Shown here piece by piece: positions 1-9,381 of a stretch of DNA of 64,000 nt. This DNA is from Apium graveolens (taxonomy: Eukaryota; Streptophyta; Magnoliopsida; Apiales; Apiaceae): the NCBI RefSeq assembly GCF_009905375.1, contig NC_133653.1, positions 91,561,671 to 91,625,670 of the forward strand, given 5' to 3'. The translations under genes were made by a program, and so were the position numbers. The notes beneath the pieces are model-generated. The model searched no databases. It was not told where the DNA came from and saw nothing but the letters and a program-made list of their open reading frames with translations. Position 1 is the stretch's first letter, and every line of letters begins with the position of its first letter.

Positions 1-3000
1 TATCAAAGGGTGAAATTAATAGGATTATCAATAACAGGTTATCAAGAAGAAGGGTACTTCCAATCAATATCAGGGTTTCATAGAGCAAGGGTTTTATACT
101 TTAACAGTTCAATACTCTACATGGTATGAACAACATGTCCTTTATAATCATTTACACAAGTAATCAGAGTTACTTGCCTGAAATTGCTTTCCTGAGGGTT
201 GAACTACTGCCACCTAGTATACTTTTCCCTTTCCTAGCCCGAATGCCCTCACACTCCGAATCTACAATAAAAACCAAAAATCTTAATTAGATTCCCAACT
301 CTCGTCCCCGGAACGATCTCTCTATACGATAACTCGATTATATCTTTGACTCGAGCATACGAATATAGCTTATACAAATAAGCACACAGCACATAGCACA
401 TAGCACAATCCTTTCTCGAAGTTTTTATATCCTTATATACCTAGCAATCAAAGCATACTCGCTTGACCTAGGCTATTTCTCAAATCACACTAACACGACT
501 CTTTTACGAGTACTAGACCCATTTACAACCAAACATTTACGTCCACAACTATCACTTATATCTTTTAAAATCAACCAAATACGCATTTTAATTCATATAA
601 ACACATAGCTTATTCTAAACCATTAAAGAATCATTCTCCTTTCTTTTAATTATAAAAATTCGAACCATAATCATACATATACAATCAAATTTCTCAAAAA
701 TCACACCATACAACTTTAGTTCTAGCATGATTCCACATTTAAACTAGCACCATTTTCTTGATCAACAACCATTCGAACCAAAACATACATACATGCTCAC
801 ATGCAATTCAATTTCAACTTATCACGATATCAAACACTTTATCTTTATCAAGTAAGCCAACTAAGTTCCTTAACACAATTGATTTTCACCTTAATTATAA
901 CATGCATCCATTCATTCATCAAATTAATCCATTTTAACTCCATTTCATTCGGTAATAACTCAAATTCACATCTCAAGGACAAATCAATGACATGCACATC
1001 TTGATCCTTTTTAAAACTAACATGCAATCACTTTTAGGCTATTCACACTTAGTGTTTACCAAGATTATCTCACAAAAGTGAATTTCCTTTCTTATTAACT
1101 CAAAAATTCGAACCTAAACTTAGCATGCAACAATAATTCATTCCTTATTAATCTAATCACCATCCATCATTACTTTAATCAAGTCTACTCACAACAAACC
1201 ACTTTAAAGATTCAACCCATTCGGGTTTATCAAGAAAACACACATACAAAGATCAATCTTGACATGCAAAGTCCTATATCACATTTTCAACTTGTTTTTA
1301 ACTTAGTCATTTAACTCATTTTCATCAAGATTTCCGAAGCACAAAGCCAAACATCACCTAATGACTCAACCTTAATCAAATTATTCAATGCATGCATTCA
1401 CTTAATCACAAATCAATCTCTTTTAAACCCATTTTCCATTCGACAAACATTCAAAATTCACAATCCAAGAACCAAACTTTGACATGCATCACTAACTCCT
1501 CTTTTAAATCAACATGCAACTCTATTTCCTACTAATTAAGCTTAGTTCATACCAAGATCCAGTCACAAAATTCAATTTCCCTTTTTATTAGCATAAAGCC
1601 GCAGTAAAAACTCACATGCAAATCATAAATTTTGATTTTCTAAGCAACAATCACATGCACACATTCATTTCATAATCAAGGAAATCATTTTACCAATCAC
1701 ATACTCAATTTTCAACAAAAGAAACAAAACCCTTTTTCAAGCTTTCAAGAAACCATAACATGCAACATTAAAATCCAACAATCACATCATGGAAAACCCA
1801 CCGGCTCTCCTTTGGATCATGGCTGGTGGTGGTCGAACTTGAGAGAGTCCATGACGGATCTCTTCTCGAGTTTATGACCTCCAAAACCTCTTAAAATCAC
1901 TCTTATAGTTATGCTTCAAGAAATTATTTTTCTTAAACACAACCATAGTGATCACTTCAACAAAACCTTTATAATCACTTACATGCAAGTAGGAATTGAA
2001 GTATATACCAAGAATAACAACTAATGGAAGCAATATCTCGGTGTTTGAGTGTGTTTTAATGGTTGCATGCGAGTGAGAGAGGTGAGAGATGAGAGAGCTG
2101 AGAGGGAGTGAGAGAGAGAGAGAGTGTGTTCGGGAGAAAGAAAGAAAAAGAGAGAAGAGAGAATGAGTGCTCGGGAAAGAAAGAAGAAAATGGGGAGGAA
2201 GGGGTTGATTTATACTCCACCAAAGCAAGGGCAAGATGGTAATTTAATAATTCCTTTTTGACTCACACATACTTTCTCTTTTTACTTAAATGCAACAAAA
2301 TTCAAATATAAAATATATCTCTCTCGGGAAGTCAAGAATTATTGAAAATGATAATTTTAACACGTAGGTCTCGTAATTAGCTTTTTATCCATTACTCATA
2401 ATAAGAATTTGAGCGAACGGTTGATTTTATATGAATTTCGCAAACTTGCTTTAATAAATATATTTTCCACATAAAATCAATTTAAAAATGCAAAGATCAA
2501 TAATCAAATTCACTTATCATTTTTATAAAGTCTCTAAGGTCTTTACAAGGATAACAGAACAAATCCCATATTTTTATCTTACTCGGATGGTTTTATAAAA
2601 ATGCACGAAGGTTAAATAAACCCTTATTTAAATCAAATAATTCCTTTAAATCCATAAAAATGTCACAGAGCACACAGTCATGCACACAGGCTAGCAATCA
2701 CACATATACGATCATATAATGACTCAGGTCTGATCACAAATTTATTCCTCTTTATATCAGTATTCCCTTTTTATTCTTTATCATCTTTTACGCGTACCGG
2801 GTCACGTTCAGCCTGACGGCCCGACACACAGCGTTTCGATTATGCTTCTCATTATATTTGCCAATCAACACGTCTCTTAAGACGAAATACTTTATTCATT
2901 CACTTCACATATAATTCACATTTTATATCAAATAATTCCATATTAGGACGGGTTCCATTCTACCTGACGGCCCGACACCACAGCTCGACTTCTAAGCTGA

Positions 3001-3143
3001 CTCTTTAAATTGGAACGTTTTTATCCACGCTCCTTAACTCTAGTATACAGATAAGACAAATAATCACCGCTTAATCACATAATCTCATCACATAACACAT
3101 ACTTTACTTTCTTAATTACGACGCAAAATTCTCGGTCGTTACA
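1..3143 (-). repeat. LTR1 of the family-A array (3' LTR of copy A), truncated by the window
   Basis: Aligns base for base with 10342-13475 of LTR2 and ends in the same GGTCGTTACA before the polypurine tract. It contains a 9-bp duplication (repeated ACATAGCAC around 385-410) that LTR2 and LTR3 lack. The visible part holds many CATGCA motifs, a GA-rich tract at about 2085-2175 and a TATA-like site at 2208-2214. No protein is convincingly encoded: the long minus frame at 1872-2234 is a low-complexity translation of the GA/CT tract. Confidence 0.93.
2085..2214 (-). promoter_or_regulatory. Candidate LTR promoter: TATA box plus CT-rich leader (LTR1)
   Basis: On the minus strand GAGTATAAATCAACCCC (TATAAAT at 2208-2214) is followed by about 120 nt of almost pure C/T, including CTCTCTCTCT runs. 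This is the usual look of a plant core promoter with a pyrimidine-rich 5' leader. It lies about 0.9 kb into the LTR from its U3 end. It is a candidate start site alternative to the one near the hairpin by the H3-like ORF; the sequence alone does not decide between them. Confidence 0.45.
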
Positions 3144-3173
3144 ATCTACCCTCCTTAAAAGGATTCTGTCCCC
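3144..3173 (-). other. Polypurine tract, copy A
   Basis: The minus strand reads GGGGACAGAATCC, then TTTTAAGGAGGG, then TAGAT immediately before the LTR start TGTAACGACC. The purine run AAGGAGGG is the expected primer for plus-strand DNA synthesis. The same layout occurs at 13476-13505. Confidence 0.85.
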
Positions 3174-3183
3174 AGAATCTAAT

Positions 3184-6100
3184 CTAAGCAAATAGATGGG
3201 GATACTTTTCTTTCATTTCGCTTTCTAATTCCCAAGTCGATTCCTCGACTAGTGGATTTCTCCACAACACTCTAACTAGAGGTACAACTTTATTTCTAAG
3301 CGTCCTTTCTTTTCGATCCAAAATTCACACTGGTTGTTCCACATAGGACAAATCTGGTTGGATTTCTACTGGTTCCAACTCGATCACATGGCTCGCGTCG
3401 GCATTATACTTTCTCAGGAGAGATACATGAAATACATTGTGCAGATGTTGCATTTGCGGCGGCAGTACCAATTCATACGCCACTTTCCCAACTTGTCGCA
3501 ATACTTCAAATGGTCCAATGTACCTTGGACTTAGCTTTCCTTTCTTTCCAAATTGAGTTAAACCTTTCCAAGGAGATATCTTCAGCAAGACCTTGTCTCC
3601 AGTTTCGAATTGCACATCTTTTCACTCTTTGATTCGCGTACTTTGCCTGTCGGTCTTGAACTGCAATTAATCTCTTTCGTATCATTTCAACTTTTTCCTT
3701 CGTTTGCTGCACTAGCTCGGAGCCAATTAACTTGCGCTCATCAACTTCGTCCCAATAAGTAGGGGATCTACACTTCCTTCCATACAACGCTTCATAAGGC
3801 GGCATGCCAATACTTGCGTGATAACTGTTGTTGTAGGAAAACTCAATTAAGGGCAAATGATCGTCCCAATTTCCTTTGAAATATATTACGCAGGTTCGCA
3901 ACATATCCTCAATTGTCTGAATTGTCCTTTCACTTTGTCCGTCTGTTTGCGGATGATATGCTGTACTCATTTTCAATTTCGTTCCCAAATGATCGTGGAA
4001 TTATCGCCAAAATCTCGAATTAAACCTTGGATCTCTATCAGACACGATAGATACAGGAACTCCGTGATGCATCACGATTTCATCTAGATACAATTTGACC
4101 AGCTTCTCTAATGAAAACCTTTTGTTTATCGGCAAGAAATGTGCTGACTTTGTCAATCGATCAATTACCACCCAAATCGCATCATGATTAGACTTGGTTT
4201 TAGGTAATCCTACCACGAAATCCATCGCGATATGTTCCCATTTCCATTCAGGTATGTCCAGTGGCTGAAGCAATCCACTTGGCCTTTGATGTTCCGCTTT
4301 AACTATTTGGCACGTGTAACATTTGCTTGTCCATTCCGCAATTTCCTTTTTCATGTTTGGCCACCAAAAATTTTCTTTCAAATCCTGGTACATCTTCATA
4401 CTCCCAGGGTGGATTGAAAATCTCTAGTTATGTGCTTCTTGCAAAATCTCGTGCTTTAGTTCCACAAGATCAGGTATCCAAATACGTGAGTTAACACGGT
4501 ATATCCCTTTTCCATCCTTTTGAGCTTTAATTTCTTCTCCAGTCAACTTATTCCTTTCGCGATTCATCACTTGCTCTTGATAGCATCTAATCTTTTCCAA
4601 AATTTCAGGTTGAAACTGTATTGCATAAATGGCTTCACCTCCACATTCTGGAGTCTGCACCACTATTTCCATCTTTTCAAAGTCCTTGATTAATTCTTCT
4701 GATGACGTTAACATATTCAACTTTTCCTTTTGACTTAAAGCATCAGCTACCACATTTGCCTTTCCAGGATGATAGTTTATCGCACAATCATAATCTTTGA
4801 TCAATTCCAACCACCTTCTTTGTCGCATATTTAGTTCTTTCTGAGTAAAGATATACTTTAAGCTCTTATGGTCCGTATAAATCTCGCACTTTTCCCCGTT
4901 CAAATAATGCCTCCAAATCTTAAGGGCAAATACAATTGCTGCCAATTCCAAATCGTGCGTCGGATACTTTTGCTCGTGCGGCTTGAGTTGCCTTGACGCG
5001 TATGCTATTACCTTCCCGTGTTGCATTAACACGCATCCAAGTCCTTTATAGGAAGCATCACTGAATATCACAAATTCACCTTTATCATCTGGTAATACCA
5101 ACACAGGGGCGGTTACCAACCTCTTCTTTAACTCTTGAAAACTTTCCTCACACTTTTCTGTCCAAACGAACTTCTCATTCTTTCTCGTCAATTTTTTCAA
5201 TGGAACGGAAATCTTTGAGAAATCTTGCACAAACCTTCTATAGTATCCGGCTAATCCCAGAAAACTTCTGACTTCCGTCGGAGTCTTGGGTCTTTCCCAA
5301 TTCATTACAGCTTCTATCTTGGCTGGATCCACTTTAATTCCTTCTTTATTAACTACATGACCAAGAAATTGCACTTCCTTTAGCCAAAATTCACACTTTG
5401 AAAACTTTGCATACAACTTCTCTTTTCGCAGAATTTCCAAGGAAATCCTCAAATGCTCCTTATGATCTTCCTCCGTTTTGGAATAAATAAGTATATCGCC
5501 AATAAACACAATCACGAACTTGTCTAAATACTGCTTGAACACTCTGTTCATAAGATCTATAAATGCAGCTGGCGCATTCGTCAAGCCAAATTCCATCACC
5601 AAAAATTCATAATGTCCGTATCTTGTTCGGAACGCTGTCTTGGGTATATCTTCCGCTTTGATCTTTAATTGATGATACCCCGATCTTAAATCAATCTTTG
5701 AGAAACACGAAGCTTCTTTCAATTGGTCAAACAAGTCCTCAATCCGTGGTAGAGGGTACTTATTCTTGATCGTCAACTTATTCAGTTCACGGTAATCGAT
5801 ACAAAATCGCATACTTCCATCCTTCTTCTTTACAAACAACACCGGTGCGCCCCACGGGGATACACTCGGTCGGATTACTCCTTTTTCCAACAACTCTTGC
5901 AACTAAGCTGCCAATTCCTTCATTTCAACCGGCGCCATGCGATAGGGAGCTTTCGACACTGGTTCCGTACCAGGAGCCAATTCAATCATAAACTCGATCT
6001 CTCTGTCTGGAGGTAGTCCAGGCAATTCATCAGGAAACACGTCCGGAAAATCTCTTACTACCGGAATATCGTCGATCCTTACAGATTCTTTCTCCACGTC

Positions 6101-7693
6101 CACGACATGAGCCAAATAAACCTCGCATCCTTGACGCATTAATCTTCTCGCCTCAATAACCGTTAGAAACTTCTTATCTTGCCTTTTTCCTTTAAATATC
6201 ACTTCCTCACCATCCTTGGTTTTTAACTTCACTTTCTTACTTTTACACTCTATTTGCGCCTCATGATTTGACAACCAATCCATTCCTAGAATAACCTCAA
6301 ATTCTCCTAACTTAAAAGGAATTAAGTCAGCAGAAAAGTGCCGACCTTCTATAGACACATCACCGTCGGGACAAATCTTATTAACAACAATTTTCTCTTG
6401 ATTTGCTACCTCTATAATCAACTTAGGCTCTAGAGGGTACGCAACACAATTTAACCTATCAAGAATGCTTTCAGAAATAAAAGATCTGGTTGCTCCAGAA
6501 TCCATCAAAACTTTTACTTCTACTGAGTTGATAACAAGCATACCTGCTACCACGTCCACATCTTGCACCGCATCTTTCATTGACATGTTAAAGGTCCTAG
6601 CTCTGGGTTGAGCTGATGGTGCTGGGAGAGACGGTGATCCAGCAATTCTGAGAACATTAGCCTTCTGCACAGGCTCCTTGCAATTTCTAGCCATATGGCC
6701 TACCTTGCCACACTTGAAATAAGCCAAATCAGGCTTCCTTACTTCATTTGAACATTTTGAAGAATAATGCCCCTTCTGGTTGCACTTAAAACATGTTATA
6801 TCCAGCTTATTATACCTCCCCGGGTGTCTCTTTCCACAGTTCCTGCATTCTTGCATCTGGGGTCTGCTTTCCTTTCCCGGTTGTCCAGCTTTCTGGAAAT
6901 GGTTCTTCTGAGCTCCATTCCCGGGTCTAAACCTCTGGAACTTTTTGTTCTGACCTCCACCATTCTTCCCAAACTTTCCTCTGACCTTTGAACTTCCTTG
7001 CTCTTGCTCAGAGCTTTCAAACTTCCTCTTTCTTCCTTCATTTTCTCTTCGAGCAGCTTCCCGCTCACCTTCCACTATCATTGCTTTCTGAACCAAAGCA
7101 GCATAGTTCTTGATCTCCAATATCGCTATTTGACTCCTAATCCACGGCTTAAGTCCCTGCTGGAACCTCTTAGCCTTCTTTACTTCAGTATTCACGTACT
7201 CTGGCACGAACCTTGCCAACTCCGAAAACTTCACCTCATATTCTGCTACCGACATTTCCTCCTGTCTAAGATCCAGAAATTTCATCTCCAACTGATCTTG
7301 CATATAACTTGGCAAATATTTTTCCAGAAACATCTCAGTGAACTTCTCCCAAGATAAGTCTTTGCCTTCCAACAACGCCTTAGAAGACTCCCACCAGAAA
7401 CTTGCTTCATCCCTCAAATAATAACTTGTGTACTGAGCTTTCTTATCATCCTTAACTTCGGCTAGCTCAAAGGCTTTTTCCATCTCTCTCAACCACGACT
7501 GTGCTTTAATTGGATCTGGCAAACTTAAGAACTCTGGAGGATGAACAGATTGAAAGTGCTTGAAATTTCCAACTTTTGGGGCCACAGGTTGTTGCAAAAG
7601 CTGAGCAAGTCTGCTCATCAAAGTGGTTTCTGGGTTTATTTCTGGGTCTTGGGTGGGAATTTCTTCTTCTTGGTGATCTGGTGAGTTGGCCAT
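3184..7693 (-). pseudogene. Gag-Pol polyprotein of copy A, disabled chromovirus
   Basis: Reads from ATG at 7693: gag, a CCHC zinc-knuckle region (CFKCNQKGHYSSKC; the next knuckle reads YFKCGKVGHMARNC and has lost its first Cys), retropepsin ([11 protein letters not shown]), reverse transcriptase, RNase H ([15 protein letters not shown]), integrase with zinc-binding and D,D,E core ([34 protein letters not shown]), then a chromodomain (WRNPLVEESTWELESEM) ending at TAG 3184. Lesions: TAG 5903-5905 between protease and RT (Gln in E1), TAG 4424-4426 before the integrase zinc finger, TAA 4001-4003 (Gln in E1), a frameshift near 3616-3640, and TGA 3325-3327 before the chromodomain. The RT catalytic FIDD motif reads FIGD (codon 5498-5500). 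The copy cannot make an active polymerase as it stands. All these defects recur in copy B. Confidence 0.93.
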
Positions 7694-8237
7694 TTCTTAC
7701 AAACCTGATTGAGCAATTATTTAGCAATACGATAACATGGCATATATATAACAACAATTTTTTTATGAAATCTCTTTTATGGGTTTTAAGTTTTACCCAA
7801 TTTGCACATGCAATCCTATTACTACATAATTCTCATATCAGTGTTGTTTTATCATGGCACGGAATAGGGTTTTACGATCTTTAGACATGGTTGTATGAAA
7901 ACATAGCTGTATTTAAAACATGGCATTGAGAACAGTTTATAAGATAAACAAGGTGCACAAAGGAAAGCAAGATAATAGATTTATTTAAATCAAGGGTTAC
8001 ATAGGAAATATTCTGGATTTTAAGGTTCTGAAACAAGGTACAATAAATAGCAGGGTTAAATAGAGGAAAAACTGGAAAACATCCCCCTATCTACCCCTAA
8101 CTTCCAACTACTACTACACTGGTCTGAAATACAACAAGATAAATGAAAAAGGGATCCCGGCATCTGACCAAGTATCCCAAAGCCTACCGGCACTGAAAAC
8201 AACAACAACAATATACGGGCTCAACCAACAGTCCCGT

Positions 8238-8732
8238 CTAATCATCTAGGATCTCTCTCAACACAATCAACATCCAGCGAATGATCTTATGCAGCCTCCG
8301 GGCCTCAGCATCAGCATCGCTAGTGGATGGTCCCTCATCCAATCTCTTCCTGGCAACCTGCTCCACCATCTTCACCCGAACTCGCCACTCATCATCCATA
8401 ACAGAAGCACTCTGCCTAGACTCTCTGGCTAGCCTATCCACCAAAGCTCCCAACTCAGGAATGCGGGAGTACACAAAGTCTCGGTCCTGGGCTAACTTGC
8501 CACCAACACTGATAGGAACAGTCTTAGGCATCTCCGACTCTGTCTCAGGGGCAGGGGTCTCTGAATCAGGCCTCAAGGGTGAAATCTGCATAGGGATCTC
8601 ACTACTCTCAGAAGGGTCCTCCTCTGGGTCTGAACTAACATATACAGGCTCCTCTAGAGAGGGTGGAATAGGGTCCACAGGGGTACCAGTCAAGCTAATC
8701 TCTGAGTCTGAATCACTACCACTACTAGGATC
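8238..8732 (-). CDS. Pre-gag acidic/helical ORF, copy A (predicted exon 2)
   Basis: An open frame of 164 codons lies between the primer binding site and gag, on the same strand. It starts DPSSGSDSDSEISL, continues as a Ser/Asp/Glu/Pro-rich acidic stretch of about 80 residues, then a helix-prone charged C-terminal half (ALVDRLARES, MVEQVARKRLDEG, IIRWMLIVLREILDD). An in-frame ATG exists at 8756, but the eight codons it adds are pyrimidine-rich sequence that looks like a 3' splice site (TTTTCTCTCAG ending at 8733). I therefore place the true 5' boundary at 8732, joined in phase 0 to the H3-like exon in LTR2. I recognise no domain. It stays open in both tandem copies although pol is broken. E1 carries a comparable ORF at the same place, starting with a similar SSGSD run. 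Function unknown; a chromatin-linked role is only inference. Confidence 0.6.
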   Translation of the reverse strand, partial: DPSSGSDSDSEISLTGTPVDPIPPSLEEPVYVSSDPEEDPSESSEIPMQISPLRPDSETPAPETESEMPKTVPISVGGKLAQDRDFVYSRIPELGALVDRLARESRQSASVMDDEWRVRVKMVEQVARKRLDEGPSTSDADAEARRLHKIIRWMLIVLREILDD

Positions 8733-9244
8733 CTGAGAGAAAACATAAAACAACAACCAAGAAACAATGTTAGGGTCAAATAAAGCTTCCAGCTAACTCA
8801 CACCCTAACTCTAGTTTTTGCTTTACCAATCAAACACTTTCCTTAGACTATACCTAATAGTCTAACTCAACTCTACATGAGTCGAACTCTCACGCGATAT
8901 AGATATATTCCCAAAATACCCCTTTTTAAAACCTAACTTGTCTCAGGGACTAGATCCTGTAGCTCTGATACCAACTTGTGACACCCTCAATCTCGGAGTT
9001 AGGAAATGAGGACTCACACACCTCTATTATAATAATAAAATATGCATAAACCCCGATTAACTACTAACAGGATCAACAGGATAAAGTATGAGACAAGATT
9101 ACAACTACCAATCATAAAATATAACTTACAAACCCAAAATATTACTAAATAATCAATATCGATTCCGGCTGGGAACCGACAGATAACCCATTGTATCTTT
9201 ATACACCTCTTTCTAGGCGCGAGCTCACTCATAACCTGTACTAC
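8733..9244 (-). other. Predicted intron spanning the primer binding site, copy A
   Basis: The donor CAG|GTAGTA is at 9245/9244 inside the LTR. The acceptor TCTCTCAG|GAT is at 8733/8732, preceded by a branch-point-like CTAAC and a T-rich tract (CATTGTTTCTTGG, TTGTTTTATGTTTTCTCTC). The length is 512 nt. Both sides are in phase 0 with their reading frames. Splicing would remove the primer binding site, giving an mRNA that cannot be reverse-transcribed in the normal way. Prediction from sequence only; another phase-0 donor lies at CAG|GTTATG nine bases downstream. Confidence 0.55.
8962..8973 (-). other. Primer binding site (initiator tRNA-Met), copy A
   Basis: The minus strand reads TGGTATCAGAGC, complementary to the 3' end of plant initiator tRNA-Met, five bases inside the 5' LTR end. 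Confidence 0.92.
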
Positions 9245-9325
9245 CTGCTCTGGCAACTGGAAGCCCTCAACACGGTAGGGACCAACAGGTACGCTCTTAC
9301 GAGCAGTGCGCCTAAGCCTGGCCAT
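9245..9325 (-). CDS. Histone H3 tail-like LTR ORF, family A (predicted exon 1)
   Basis: ATG at 9325 opens MARLRRTARKSVPVG. Compared with the H3 N-terminus (Met counted as 0), residues A1, R2, T6, A7, R8, K9 and S10 are identical, including the K9/S10 pair, and R4 replaces K4. The exon is 27 codons to the predicted donor after Q27; without splicing the frame runs on to a stop at 9014 (103 aa). A 10-codon upstream ORF (9312-9344) starts just ahead and overlaps it. It sits about 350 bp from the inner LTR edge, downstream of a conserved hairpin (9367-9381). The same ORF is at 19577-19657. H3 resemblance is seen directly; translation and function are inferred. Confidence 0.6.
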
Positions 9326-9366
9326 CTTCTTGCTTAACTGCCATGGTTAGATTAAGACAAAACAAA

Positions 9367-9381
9367 TGAGTATAAAACTCA
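9367..9381 (-). promoter_or_regulatory. Conserved LTR hairpin upstream of the H3-like ORF (LTR2)
   Basis: The minus strand reads TGAGTTTTATACTCA, a perfect TGAG/CTCA stem. Equivalent hairpins stand before the homologous ORF in E1, E2 and E3. A TATATAG lies close by at about 9393-9399. It may mark the transcription start or a leader RNA structure. Confidence 0.5.

Noticed and set aside
801..1004. 67-aa plus frame repeated in all three LTRs
   Set aside because: Opposite strand to the element and present only because the LTRs are copies; no motif or coding bias.
1872..2234. 120-aa minus frame with Leu/Ser-rich, signal-peptide-like start (also 12205-12567)
   Set aside because: It is the translation of a CT-rich leader tract; in LTR3 the frame is different because of small indels, so no protein is conserved.
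9245..9325. Possibility that the H3-like ORF is a fragment of a host histone gene dropped into one LTR
   Set aside because: Nucleotide context is LTR-specific, similarity stops after about ten residues, and four families have it at the same place, so a recent single capture does not fit.
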